64,000 nucleotides of DNA, from the NCBI GenBank assembly GCA_021151625.1, contig JAGKWY010000033.1, positions 13,765-77,764 on the forward strand, written 5' to 3'. A program made the translations under genes and the position numbers. Position 1 is the stretch's first letter; each line of letters opens with the position of its first letter. Positions 43,061 through 51,916 of this stretch are shown piece by piece. Origin of the DNA: Gammaproteobacteria bacterium (GTDB taxonomy: Bacteria; Pseudomonadota; Gammaproteobacteria; Pseudomonadales; Cellvibrionaceae). The notes under the pieces are model-generated. The model searched no databases and was not told where the DNA came from. It saw nothing but the letters and a program-made list of their open reading frames with translations.

Positions 43061-45241
43061 ATGCTCAATGTGAAGGCCAGCTCTGTTGTAACTACCAGCT
43101 TGAAAACCGCCGTGTCTTTGGGGGTACTTATGACCCTCACCAGTTGTAGCAGTTTCTGGCATAAGCCTACGGCAGCAGAGCAGGGGCAAGAGCTGGTTCA
43201 GTTGGACCCGCTACGCGAGCCGAAAGAGTTCAGTGCTACTGCCAGCCAGCCGCAGGCACAGCAACAGCAAATTCCCCAAACCAAAATCAAGCCTGGCCCG
43301 TCAGTCAGCATCGGCAGCACTGTTGCAGATGCGCAGGCACAAGAACTGGCTTTGAATTTAAAAGGCGATCCAATTGCGGGCAACTACCACAATATGCCCT
43401 TGCCAGTATTTATTAATGAAGTATTTGGTGAGCAACTGGGTTTGTCTTTCACCCTGGATCCACAAATCGAAAAACAGGAAGATCTTGTTACGTTGCGGTT
43501 AATTGAGGCAGTACCTCCTTCCGAGTTATTCCGCATCGCTTTGCGTACCTTGAATACCTATGGCGTTGCGGTATCCCAGCAGGGCGATGTGCTGAATTTT
43601 GCGATCGATAAAAATATTACTGCTGGCGAGACGCCATTATTGGTTAGCGGACGTGCCTTGCCGGAAGTTCCTGCATCTCATCGCCCGGTATTTATGTTTG
43701 TGCCGTTGAAAGTGGTAACCAATACCCGTGTAGCGAGTTGGGTTAGGGATGCTTTAAGTGGTAAAGATATCCAAGTCAATGAAGATGCAATGCGCAATGC
43801 CGTATTGCTAAAAGGAAAGCCAGATCTGGTAAACCAGGCTCTTTCAATTATCGAAGTGCTGGATCAGCCATTAATGCGCGGGAAGTTTTCCGCCAGTATT
43901 GAGCCTGCCTTTGTGAAGGTAGATGCATTGAGTAAGAACTTGAAAGAAGTGCTTAATGCAGAGGGTTATGATGCATCCATCAAGTCGGCAACTGGATCAA
44001 TTATGTTGGTTCCTCTGGAAGGAGCTAACCAGTTGGTTGTGTTTGCTGCATCGCAACAAATTATCAATCACGTACGCGAATGGGTGGAGGTGTTGGATCG
44101 TCGCCAGCAAATGAGCATTGACCAGGGCATATTTACCTATGAGGTTCGCAATACCGAAGCGGCGCACATTGTAGAGCTACTCAATAGTTTTGAAAGCGGG
44201 TCATCAGCTTCGACCAGTAGATCATCTGGTTTGGATTCCTCCTCGACCACGGGTTCCGCCATATCCGACACCACCTCGTCTAATTTGGGTGGTGGCAGTG
44301 CCCAATCGGCTACGGCGCGAGTCAATGGTGGTAACTTTGTAGTAGATACCAATCGCAATACAATTATTTACAAGGGTAGTGGGCAGGCGTGGTTGGATAT
44401 GTTGCCGGTGATTCAAACCCTGGATAAAGCGGCTCCCTCAGTATTAATAGAAGTGCTGCTGGCTGAAGTAACCCTTAACGATAAAGAGCAAACCGGTTTT
44501 GAGTTTGTGGCCAATGGCTCCCAAAAAGTGGGGGGAAGGGTTTATAACTCAGTGGTGGGAACTCTGGGTGGTTTGGGGGTGGGTTCATCCGGGTTAAGTG
44601 CTACCTTGGACAGTGCGGGCGAAACCCGCGCCATGCTCAATCTCTTTTATGAAAATAAGCGCGCGGAAATTCGTTCCCGCCCCCGCCTGATGGTCAAAAG
44701 TGGCCAGCAGGCCACTATAGATGTTGGGACTGAGATTCCTACACTGGGTTCTAGCAGTGGCGTTACAACAGGTGGATTAGTGGTTCCACCGAGTATTGCG
44801 AACCGGAAAACAGGGGTTCGCCTTACGGTATCGCCCGTTGTCCACGCCTCTGGGCATGTGGATATTGAGATAGATCAGGAACTCAGTGAAGCACAGCCCA
44901 ATGAGAGCAGTGGAATCGATTCTCCCAGCATTTTTAACCGCAAAATCCAGACTACGGTTACCCTGCAGGATGGCGGCTCAATCTTAATTGGCGGTTTAAT
45001 TTCCAGCTCTAAGTCATTGGGAAATGTAGGGGTTCCATGGTTTGGAAAATTGCCTATAATTGGTCGTCTTCTGCGTGCGGATAACAACACTTCAGCGCGA
45101 ACCGAGCTGATGGTAATGATCATTCCTTATGTAATTGACAACCCTGCAGAAGGGCAAGCCGTCACTAAAAGCATCCAGCAAGCTTTCCAGCAGCCTGAGT
45201 TGCTAGAGGTTTCTGGTTCAACAGCTGTTCAGGTTGATTAA
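43061..45241 (+). CDS. gspD: Type II secretion outer-membrane secretin GspD
   Basis: The 726-residue product has a lipoprotein-like signal (LMTLTSC, Cys29), an N0 domain (GNYHNMPLPVFINEVFGEQLGLSF), N1-N3 repeats and the secretin C domain (RPRLMVKSGQQATIDVGTEIPTL, VRLTVSPVVHASGHVDIEIDQELSEA, QTTVTLQDGGSILIGGLISSS, VPWFGKLPIIGRLL). A serine-rich loop (SGSSASTSRSSGLDSSSTTGS) lies inside N3. The lipobox suggests self-piloting, as in lipidated XpsD-type secretins, without a separate pilotin. It is 81 nt after the toxin gene; its expression may depend on read-through of the toxin-antitoxin insertion or on its own promoter. Confidence 0.95.
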   Translation: MLNVKASSVVTTSLKTAVSLGVLMTLTSCSSFWHKPTAAEQGQELVQLDPLREPKEFSATASQPQAQQQQIPQTKIKPGPSVSIGSTVADAQAQELALNLKGDPIAGNYHNMPLPVFINEVFGEQLGLSFTLDPQIEKQEDLVTLRLIEAVPPSELFRIALRTLNTYGVAVSQQGDVLNFAIDKNITAGETPLLVSGRALPEVPASHRPVFMFVPLKVVTNTRVASWVRDALSGKDIQVNEDAMRNAVLLKGKPDLVNQALSIIEVLDQPLMRGKFSASIEPAFVKVDALSKNLKEVLNAEGYDASIKSATGSIMLVPLEGANQLVVFAASQQIINHVREWVEVLDRRQQMSIDQGIFTYEVRNTEAAHIVELLNSFESGSSASTSRSSGLDSSSTTGSAISDTTSSNLGGGSAQSATARVNGGNFVVDTNRNTIIYKGSGQAWLDMLPVIQTLDKAAPSVLIEVLLAEVTLNDKEQTGFEFVANGSQKVGGRVYNSVVGTLGGLGVGSSGLSATLDSAGETRAMLNLFYENKRAEIRSRPRLMVKSGQQATIDVGTEIPTLGSSSGVTTGGLVVPPSIANRKTGVRLTVSPVVHASGHVDIEIDQELSEAQPNESSGIDSPSIFNRKIQTTVTLQDGGSILIGGLISSSKSLGNVGVPWFGKLPIIGRLLRADNNTSARTELMVMIIPYVIDNPAEGQAVTKSIQQAFQQPELLEVSGSTAVQVD

Positions 45242-45341
45242 ATCACAATCAAAAACGCCGTGATTTAAATCCAAAACCGGGCAAAAGGGTTGGCTTTTAA
45301 TAACTTAGGCTTGTCAAGTTGGCGGCGTTGATTACTACACT

Positions 45342-46505
45342 GTGGTAAACGCGGCGAACCTGTTGGACATCCAGTCCAAAATCGGTGTTGGTATGAACAA
45401 CGCTCAGAAGTTGTTTGTACGTGTTGACCTGACCAACGCTGTATTCGGTGCGGCTCCAACCCTGACTTCTGCTACCTCTACTTCTACCATCGCTCAAGGT
45501 GGTGCTGATTCTGCTTACGTAATTTTTGAAGTAACTGCTTCAGCTTCCAAGCCACAAACTGATACTGCAACTGTAGCTGCCGCTTCTTACAAGCTGCACA
45601 ATAACTTTGCTGGTTCTAACGTGACTTTCACTGTGTACGAAACTTTGACCGCAGCTGTAAACAGCGGTACTGCTCTGTACACCAAGTCTTTGGCTAACGT
45701 AGTTACCGTTGGTAGCGGTTTGAAACAAGCTTACACCGCTGGCACTGCAGTTGCTGACGTAGAAGCTGCATTCAAAAAATTCACTAGCAATGCTTTGACT
45801 GCTGCCGCTGGTCAATTGAGTTCAACTGTTGATGGTACTACCTATTCTCAGGCTGGTACTGCAACTGTTGCTGCTGACATCTACACTGCTGGTGACGTAA
45901 AAATCACTGGTGACTTCGGTTTGACTGGTGCTACCTACGCTCTGCGTCAAAACGCTGACTGTACTGGTGGTACTACTGCTCTGACCGTTGCTGGCGACAA
46001 GAAGTCTGCATCTACTGGTGCTGCAATGGGTGCTAACGAGTACCTGTGTGTTACTGTAACTGGTACTCCAGTGATTCCAGAGACTACTTACACTGGCTCT
46101 ATCACTTACACCGCGATTGCCACTCCATCATTTGCTCCAGCAGCATTTAATGGCACTGTTGGTACTATCTCTCGTAACGGTACTACTATCCAAGTTCCAT
46201 ACGTTTCTACCTTCTCTGACTACAACCAACGTTTGGTTCTGGTTAACCGTGGTAGTGCAGACGTAGCTTACTCTGTTACCTTCACTCCAGAAGTTGGTGT
46301 AACTGCTACCGCTGGTACTGCTGCTGCTGGTACTCTGAAGGCTAACTCTACTACCATCCTGTCTGCTAAAGACGTAGTAACCATCACTGGTGCTACTCGT
46401 ACTGCAGCTACTGTAGCTATCGTATCTGCTTCAGCTAACATCGATGCAGCTACCACTATGGTAAACCTGTCTGACAAGTCTACTGACACTGTAAAACTGA
46501 AGTAA
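45342..46505 (+). CDS. Abundant surface/secreted beta-rich protein lacking its N-terminus
   Basis: The product has about 387 residues (GTG at 45342; the frame is open from 45309, just after a TAG). It is extremely rich in Thr, Ala, Ser and Val, nearly free of charged clusters, with repeated short beta motifs and only two Cys (ADCTGG, EYLCVTV), which probably form a disulfide. Codon use is strikingly biased to GCT, GTA, ACT, TCT, CGT and CTG, unlike all neighbours, as in very highly expressed genes. There is no signal peptide and no ribosome site at the apparent start; the first residues (VDYYTVVNAANLLDIQSK) read like the middle of a mature protein. A strong terminator follows. It looks like a major exported protein, perhaps an S-layer-like or type II-secreted one, whose 5' end has been lost. 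Family not recognised. Confidence 0.55.
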   Translation: MVNAANLLDIQSKIGVGMNNAQKLFVRVDLTNAVFGAAPTLTSATSTSTIAQGGADSAYVIFEVTASASKPQTDTATVAAASYKLHNNFAGSNVTFTVYETLTAAVNSGTALYTKSLANVVTVGSGLKQAYTAGTAVADVEAAFKKFTSNALTAAAGQLSSTVDGTTYSQAGTATVAADIYTAGDVKITGDFGLTGATYALRQNADCTGGTTALTVAGDKKSASTGAAMGANEYLCVTVTGTPVIPETTYTGSITYTAIATPSFAPAAFNGTVGTISRNGTTIQVPYVSTFSDYNQRLVLVNRGSADVAYSVTFTPEVGVTATAGTAAAGTLKANSTTILSAKDVVTITGATRTAATVAIVSASANIDAATTMVNLSDKSTDTVKLK

Positions 46506-46530
46506 TTCAGTAATACAAAATCAGTAACGA

Positions 46531-46560
46531 AATAAGGGCGCTTCGGCGCCCTTATTTTTT
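46531..46560 (+). terminator. Terminator after the codon-biased gene
   Basis: AATAAGGGCGC-TTCG-GCGCCCTTATT, an 11-bp stem with UUCG loop (46531-46556), merges into a T-tract. Confidence 0.9.
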
Positions 46561-46678
46561 ATTTGGCTTTTTGAAAATTGTATTTACTGTCTCTGCATTT
46601 CCATTCATGCGTTGTCCATATCTGCTTTGATGTTTAGTATTTCCCATTTGAATAAATTAATGCTTCCGTAGAGCTGCT

Positions 46679-47734
46679 ATGCAACCTGGACAAGAAATTA
46701 GAAAATTAAATTCGATTCGTGCTCTTGCCGTAATTATTGTGATTGTGAGTCACTTCAGCAATGAGTCTGGGGTGCTGGGAGGAATTTTAGGGCAAGGAGC
46801 TGGGCAGATTGGAGTTATGCTGTTTTTCGTGTTAAGTGCATTTTTAATGGCGCACTTGTATTTCGATCTCTCTCCGTCAAGAGAAAATATCAAACAGTTT
46901 TCCGTTGCGCGTATAGCACGGGTAATTCCGTTATTTCTATTTGTTGTTTTTCTTTCCTATATTTCATATCAAATTTCCTTTCTGACGTTTAAGGAATATC
47001 TCTACAGCATTCCTGATGCTGCATCACTTGCATCACATATATTGCTTTTGTCGGGGGCAAGCGTTCTCTGGAGTATTCCACCAGAAATCTATTTCTATGT
47101 TTTATTTGCTTGCTTGTGGGCAGCAAAAAAATATGTTGGTAACTTAATTGTGATTGTTCCTGCCGTGCTTTTGGTGGTTTCCTTTTTTATGCCGCCGCAA
47201 AAGGCTATGGAAACAAGTCTATTTGGCATTTATGTGAAACTATCTATCCTGCAGGTGTATCCGTATTTTTGTATGGGATTTTTGTTGGGCTGCCTTTATA
47301 AAAGGTGGAAGCTATCTTTTTTAATAAGCCATATTTGGATTATTGTCTTGCTTGCAATACCGCTGCTCTATCCGGGTGTGCTGATAAAGTTGACGGGAAT
47401 TACCAACGGGTTATGGTCTGATCCGCGCTTGTTAATTGCACTTGGTGCAATCTTTTTTGCATTAGTGTTTTTGGTCCCAGAGCGAAATATAATTCTGGAG
47501 AATGTGGTGGGGGATTTTTTAGGCAAGATTTCTTACTCAATTTATTTGTTGCATTATCCAATTTTGCTGGTTCTTAAGGCAGCAGGGTTTGCTCAGGGTT
47601 TTGTGGGTTTAGTTACTTTTATCAGCGTTACCTTATTGGTGTCCGCTTTATCATTTAAATATTTGGAAGCGCCGGCAAAAAAATGGATTAAGTCCACGCT
47701 GGATTCGCGCAAGGCGATTGGTGATCATGCGTAA
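46679..47734 (+). CDS. Acyltransferase family 3 membrane protein (OafA-like)
   Basis: The 351-residue polytopic protein has about ten hydrophobic segments. The family hallmark is at the start: KLNSIRALAVIIVIVSHF with the conserved Arg and His, then GQIGVMLFFVLSAFLMA, and later SIPPEIYFYVLFACLWA and GKISYSIYLLHYPILLV. Members O-acetylate (or otherwise acylate) sugars of lipopolysaccharide or exopolysaccharide in the inner membrane. It opens the polysaccharide locus, and its last codons overlap the next gene. Lower GC than the secretion operon hints at a separately acquired region. Confidence 0.88.
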   Translation: MQPGQEIRKLNSIRALAVIIVIVSHFSNESGVLGGILGQGAGQIGVMLFFVLSAFLMAHLYFDLSPSRENIKQFSVARIARVIPLFLFVVFLSYISYQISFLTFKEYLYSIPDAASLASHILLLSGASVLWSIPPEIYFYVLFACLWAAKKYVGNLIVIVPAVLLVVSFFMPPQKAMETSLFGIYVKLSILQVYPYFCMGFLLGCLYKRWKLSFLISHIWIIVLLAIPLLYPGVLIKLTGITNGLWSDPRLLIALGAIFFALVFLVPERNIILENVVGDFLGKISYSIYLLHYPILLVLKAAGFAQGFVGLVTFISVTLLVSALSFKYLEAPAKKWIKSTLDSRKAIGDHA

Positions 47735-48671
47735 GTCCATTCTCTTTTATCGCGATTTCCAGGAATACACCGGCGGCCATCAAAAAGTCGCCGACTATTT
47801 TCAACATCTAAAAACATCGAGTGATTTCTCACCGCACATTAGTTTTTCGCCGCAATCACTCTGGGATAAATCCAATCCCTGGTTTTCTGAATACCAACAG
47901 CAGTCGGTCGATTACTTACCCGATAATTACGATTACGCTTTTCTCGCCGGAATGGATTGGCAGGCATATCTCTGCGCAAATCCGCCCGCAGATCAGCCGG
48001 TAATTAATTTAATCCAGCATGTACGCCACGCAGATCCAGTGCAACCTATGCATTCGTTTTTGAAACAGAAAGCCGTGCGTATCTGTGTGTCGCGCGAAGT
48101 GGAAATGGCGATAACCAATACAGGATTGGTGAAAGGTCCGGTATTTACTATTGAGAATGGAATTGATATCCCGCAAATCGTCGATCAGGTTCGGCAGCAT
48201 CAAGTATTTATCTTTGGGCCAAAAAATCCTGCGGTGGCTAGCGCACTGGCAGAACAGCTAGGGCAGCTGGGTGTTGCAGCTTTTTGCATCAACCACTGGT
48301 TGCCCCGTACTGAATTGCTGCAGCTGTTGGCATCCAGCCGTATCGCGGTCATGCTGCCCAACCCAACCGAAGGTTTTTACCTGCCGGCATTGGAGTCTAT
48401 GCGTTATGCGGAACTCACTGTAGTGCCAGATTGTGTTGGCAATCGCAGTTTCTGCCACAACCGCCAAAACTGTTTGTTTCCCGCGTACAATATAGCCTCG
48501 CTGATTGCTGCTGTGCATGACGCCTTGGGTTTGCTCCGGCAGCCAGAGCAGCTCAACATTTTTAAACAGAATTGCGAATCGACACTGGCGTATCATTCGT
48601 TAGCTCGTGAACGTGAAGACTTTCTCGCTATAATGCGGCGACTAGATGTCTTATGGGAGGACAGTGACTAA
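47727..48671 (+). CDS. Glycosyltransferase (GT4-like)
   Basis: The 314-residue product has a Rossmann-type C-terminal half with the GT-B pattern: QVFIFGPKNPAVASALAEQL, then LPRTELLQLLASSRIAVMLPNPTEGFYLPALESMRYAELTVVPDCVGN, the equivalent of the EGFGLPxLEAMAxGxPVV donor-binding motif. The N-terminal half (YRDFQEYTGGHQKVADYF) resembles the acceptor domain. The ATG overlaps the acyltransferase stop, and its own stop overlaps the next ATG (TAATG). It transfers a sugar, type unknown, in surface-glycan assembly. Confidence 0.75.
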   Translation: MRKSILFYRDFQEYTGGHQKVADYFQHLKTSSDFSPHISFSPQSLWDKSNPWFSEYQQQSVDYLPDNYDYAFLAGMDWQAYLCANPPADQPVINLIQHVRHADPVQPMHSFLKQKAVRICVSREVEMAITNTGLVKGPVFTIENGIDIPQIVDQVRQHQVFIFGPKNPAVASALAEQLGQLGVAAFCINHWLPRTELLQLLASSRIAVMLPNPTEGFYLPALESMRYAELTVVPDCVGNRSFCHNRQNCLFPAYNIASLIAAVHDALGLLRQPEQLNIFKQNCESTLAYHSLAREREDFLAIMRRLDVLWEDSD

Positions 48672-48961
48672 TGAGGCCATCCGAAGCTTTCAAATTGCAC
48701 CGGGACTTTATTCGTCAGGTTGTACTTGCGCACCATGCGCTCAACCCCCGTATTTTCGGTTCCGTAGTGACTGGGGACGATTTGGTCGACAGTGATTTGG
48801 ATTTACTGATAGATCCAACCCAACAAACAACACTATTGGATATTGGTGCAATTCGTCATGAGTTGATGTCCAAATTGGGTGTTTCTGTCGATGTATTAAC
48901 ACCCATGGCGTTACCAGAAAAGTTTCGTGCGCGCGTATTGGCCGAAGCTGTCCCGGTATGA
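48671..48961 (+). CDS. mntA: MntA-type minimal nucleotidyltransferase (antitoxin)
   Basis: The 96-residue product has the polymerase-beta-fold signature GSVVTGDDLVDSDLDLLID (GS...D-x-D), the catalytic aspartates included. Minimal nucleotidyltransferases paired with HEPN proteins act as antitoxins by transferring AMP to the toxin's active-site tyrosine (HepT/MntA, type VII). It overlaps the upstream glycosyltransferase by one base and the HEPN gene by 4 nt. Confidence 0.85.
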   Translation: MRPSEAFKLHRDFIRQVVLAHHALNPRIFGSVVTGDDLVDSDLDLLIDPTQQTTLLDIGAIRHELMSKLGVSVDVLTPMALPEKFRARVLAEAVPV

Positions 48962-49332
48962 AGCGTGAATCTGCACAGCTTGAGGAGTACCTTGAGCACA
49001 TTCTTGAAGCTATAACCAGAATCTTTCGCTATCTGGAAGATGCCGACGAAATAAGGTTTCTCAGCGATGAATTGCTGCAAGATGCAGTAATAAGGAATTT
49101 GGAAGTGATTGGTGAAGCCAGTCGTAATATCCAGAAACATTTTCCCGAGTTTGTCGATGAGCATCAGGAGTTACCGCTGTCTGCAGCGTACCAAATGCGC
49201 AATGCGCTCGCACATGGATATTTTCAGATTGATTATCCCCTTGTTTGGCGAACCGTCCAGACAAACCTGCCGGAACTCCACCAACAAATAAAGTTAATCC
49301 TGGATAGCTCCGCTTACAGCGAGAAACAATAA
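48958..49332 (+). CDS. hepT: HepT-type HEPN ribonuclease toxin (DUF86)
   Basis: The 124-residue all-helical HEPN protein has its active site in AYQMRNALAHGYFQIDY: the Arg-x4-His RNase motif (RNALAH) followed by the tyrosine that MntA modifies. The N-terminal LEEYLEHILEAITRIFRYLEDA and NLEVIGEASRNI are typical of the family. It is encoded with its MntA partner inside the polysaccharide operon, which is an unusual place; such pairs serve stabilisation or phage defence. The stop is 1 nt before the following sulfotransferase start. Confidence 0.87.
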   Translation: MKRESAQLEEYLEHILEAITRIFRYLEDADEIRFLSDELLQDAVIRNLEVIGEASRNIQKHFPEFVDEHQELPLSAAYQMRNALAHGYFQIDYPLVWRTVQTNLPELHQQIKLILDSSAYSEKQ

Positions 49333-49333
49333 T

Positions 49334-50185
49334 TTGAGTTTGCCTGAAACTATCTTACTCACCGGCCTGCCGCGTGCAGGAACAACCCTGAGTTGTCATA
49401 TCCTCAATAATTGCCCTGCAACGCTTGCGCTGCATGAGCCTATGAAGCCGGGCGATTTTGAACCTGCTGCCGGTATTGATGCCGCTTTGTCACGCATCCA
49501 GCAATTCGCAGTAGTAACCCGGCAACAAGTGTTGCAAGAGGGTAAGGCCCTGAGTCAGCAAAAAGATGGCGCCGTACCGGAAAATCCGGTTGCTGCCAAT
49601 GCTGTGGGCGGTGGTTTGCGTCCTATGGATGTCAGTCTTGGCTTGATTGATGTGAGCGCGCGCGCATTGCCCGCGGATTTCACCCTGATTATTAAGCACA
49701 ACGCGCTGTTTACTGCGTTATTACCCGAGCTTGCGGCCAGCTTCCCGATGTACGCGATTGTGCGTAATCCGTTGGCGGTACTGGCCAGTTGGAATCTGGT
49801 GGATCTACCGATCAACAAAGGGCATATCCCCGCCGCTGAACAGTTTGATCCGGCTTTGAAAAGTAAACTTGCCGCAACCCCGGATGTGCTGGATCGTCAA
49901 CTGCATATTCTCGAATGGTTCTGCGCGCGTTATCTCCAGCATCTAAATGGCCGCTGGTTGCGCTACGAAGATTTTGTTAAGGAACCGCGCACTTTGGTTG
50001 GTGCTTTGGGGTTGTCTGAACCGGACGCTCAGGTTCCCATGCGTGCTAGCAAAAACACTACTTATGATTTGGCATTGATGGAACAGCTCTATACAGGCTT
50101 GAGCGGTTTTGGGGAGGCAATTTGGGCAATATATTCACCTGCCCAGGTTGATGAGCTGATGGAAAATATCCGGGCGAGCCGATGA
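49334..50185 (+). CDS. Sulfotransferase-family protein 1
   Basis: The 283-residue product has the 5'-phosphosulfate-binding loop TGLPRAGTTLSCHIL at residues 10-24 and a 3'-phosphate-binding element in YAIVRNPLAVLASWNL. These motifs bind PAPS, and the enzyme would transfer sulfate to a sugar hydroxyl. The apparent start is TTG at 49334, one base after the hepT stop, without a strong ribosome site, so translational coupling is likely. The last codons overlap the second sulfotransferase (ATGA). The acceptor is presumably the polysaccharide built by this locus. Confidence 0.78.
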   Translation: MSLPETILLTGLPRAGTTLSCHILNNCPATLALHEPMKPGDFEPAAGIDAALSRIQQFAVVTRQQVLQEGKALSQQKDGAVPENPVAANAVGGGLRPMDVSLGLIDVSARALPADFTLIIKHNALFTALLPELAASFPMYAIVRNPLAVLASWNLVDLPINKGHIPAAEQFDPALKSKLAATPDVLDRQLHILEWFCARYLQHLNGRWLRYEDFVKEPRTLVGALGLSEPDAQVPMRASKNTTYDLALMEQLYTGLSGFGEAIWAIYSPAQVDELMENIRASR

Positions 50186-50952
50186 AAACCCTGGATTTTA
50201 TGATTGCGGGTGTGCAAAAAGGCGGCACTACGGCGCTCAGTTATTTTCTAAGCCAGCATCCGCAGCTGGCAATTGCCCAGGGCAAGGAAGTGCATTTATT
50301 CGATGCACCTGATTACTTGCCCACATGGGACTCTGAGCAAATTAATCAGCGTTATGCTGCGCATTTTTCCGATGCGTCCATGCAGCAGTTATGGGGTGAG
50401 GCAACGCCGATCTACTGCTACTGGCCAGAAATCGCCGCGGAGCTGCAGCGCTATAATCCGGCCCTGAAGTTAATCGTAATATTGCGCGATCCTGTGGAGC
50501 GGGCCATTTCGCAATATGCGATGGAAAAAGCGCGTGGCGATGAATCCTTGCCCTTGTGGTTGGCGCTATGCCTGGAGCCTTATCGTCTGTGGCGAGATAC
50601 AGGTCGCCAGCAGGGTGGTGCGCGCCGCTGCCATTCCTACTGCAGTCGCGGTCATTACAGTCATCAACTGGAAAACTTGCGCCGTTATTTTCCGGTTGAG
50701 CAAATTCTGGTGTTGGAAAACAGTGAGTTGAACAACCAACATCAGGCAACTTTGCAAAAGATTTGCGATTTTTTAGGTGTAGCTGCAGATCAGTTGCCGG
50801 AACCGGCAAGTATTTTCAGTGGCGATTATGATCGTCGTCGCCATCAGTGGCTGCGTTGGTTACTGGGATGCTATTTCCGGTTTGCCAATCGTCGCTTGAA
50901 AAGCCAGTTAATCGCCATGGGCTATAGCCCCCAATGGACATGGCTGAGATAA
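50182..50952 (+). CDS. Sulfotransferase 2 (heparan-sulfate-type fold)
   Basis: The 256-residue product has 5'-PSB FMIAGVQKGGTTALSYFL, a catalytic-base candidate in GKEVHLFD, and 3'-PB LKLIVILRDPVERAISQYAME, the pattern of the Sulfotransfer_1 / NodH-like and heparan sulfotransferase group. It ends with SRGHYSHQLENLRRYFPVEQILVLENSEL, which contains the usual acceptor/PAPS loop. Together with protein 1 and the N-terminal domain of the large fusion downstream it gives the locus three separate sulfotransferases, each probably for a different position. Confidence 0.88.
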   Translation: MKTLDFMIAGVQKGGTTALSYFLSQHPQLAIAQGKEVHLFDAPDYLPTWDSEQINQRYAAHFSDASMQQLWGEATPIYCYWPEIAAELQRYNPALKLIVILRDPVERAISQYAMEKARGDESLPLWLALCLEPYRLWRDTGRQQGGARRCHSYCSRGHYSHQLENLRRYFPVEQILVLENSELNNQHQATLQKICDFLGVAADQLPEPASIFSGDYDRRRHQWLRWLLGCYFRFANRRLKSQLIAMGYSPQWTWLR

Positions 50953-51004
50953 TTCCGCCGCCGCTTTTTTGAAAGGGCCAGATTGTTTAAAAAGGGTTTG
51001 AGTT

Positions 51005-51916
51005 ATGTCGCACGGCAAAGCCGCTTATCAGTCATCCAACCGTAAGGGCATAGTGCTCGCCGGTGGTTCGGGCACGCGCCTGTATCCTATTACCAAGGCG
51101 ATTAGCAAACAAATCGTACCTATCTACGACAAGCCGATGATCTATTACCCGCTCACCACCTTGATGCTGGCGGGGATTCGCGAAATTTTAATTATCTCCA
51201 CGCCGCGCGACCTGCCAACTTACCGCGAATTATTAGGTGATGGCCGCGCTTGGGGCCTGGAAATTTCCTACGCAGAACAGCCTTCGCCCGATGGCTTGGC
51301 GCAGGCATTTATTATTGGCGAAGAATTTATCGGTACCAGCAATTGTGCGTTAGTGTTGGGCGACAATATTTATTATGCGCACGATTTTTCGCAAGTGTTG
51401 CAACACGCTAACAGCCGCGCAACCGGCGCCACTATTTTTGGCTACCACGTAGACGATGCGCGCGCATACGGCGTGGTGGAGTTTGCTGATGACGGCACTG
51501 TGTTATCGATTGAAGAAAAACCGCTTAAACCAAAATCCAAATATGCCGTTACCGGATTGTATTTTTACGATAACCGCGTGATCGAGATTGCCAAATCCAT
51601 AAAACCTTCTGCACGCGGTGAATTGGAAATTACTGATGTCAATAAAAAGTATTTGGAACTGGGCGAGTTAACCGTAGAGCTATTAGGTCGCGGTGCCGCC
51701 TGGCTGGATACAGGCACACACGACAATCTGCTCGCTGCCAGTCAATTTATTCAAACCATTGAAAAGCGCCAGGGTTTGAAAGTCGCCTGCCCGGAAGAAA
51801 TTGCGTTCCGCATGGGCTATATCGATAAAGACCAATTAATTAACCTCGCCAAGCCACTGTTAAAAAGTGGTTATGGTGAGTACCTGATGAATATCCTTGA
51901 AGATCGAGTGTTTTAA
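51005..51916 (+). CDS. rmlA: Glucose-1-phosphate thymidylyltransferase RmlA
   Basis: RmlA makes dTDP-glucose from glucose-1-phosphate and dTTP, the first step to dTDP-L-rhamnose. The 303-residue product has GIVLAGGSGTRLYPITKAISKQ at the N-terminus, the sugar-binding YYPLTTLMLAGIREILIIST, EQPSPDGLAQAFIIGEEFI and CALVLGDNIYY. A 12-residue polar N-terminal extension (SHGKAAYQSSNR) precedes the normal start. The stop overlaps rmlC by one base (TAATG). The order A-C-D-B is complete in this locus. Confidence 0.96.
   Translation: MSHGKAAYQSSNRKGIVLAGGSGTRLYPITKAISKQIVPIYDKPMIYYPLTTLMLAGIREILIISTPRDLPTYRELLGDGRAWGLEISYAEQPSPDGLAQAFIIGEEFIGTSNCALVLGDNIYYAHDFSQVLQHANSRATGATIFGYHVDDARAYGVVEFADDGTVLSIEEKPLKPKSKYAVTGLYFYDNRVIEIAKSIKPSARGELEITDVNKKYLELGELTVELLGRGAAWLDTGTHDNLLAASQFIQTIEKRQGLKVACPEEIAFRMGYIDKDQLINLAKPLLKSGYGEYLMNILEDRVF

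Noticed and set aside
45240..45266. Hairpin AAATCAC/GTGATTT after gspD as a terminator
   Set aside because: A 13-nt loop, AT-rich 7-bp stem and no T-tract; too weak.
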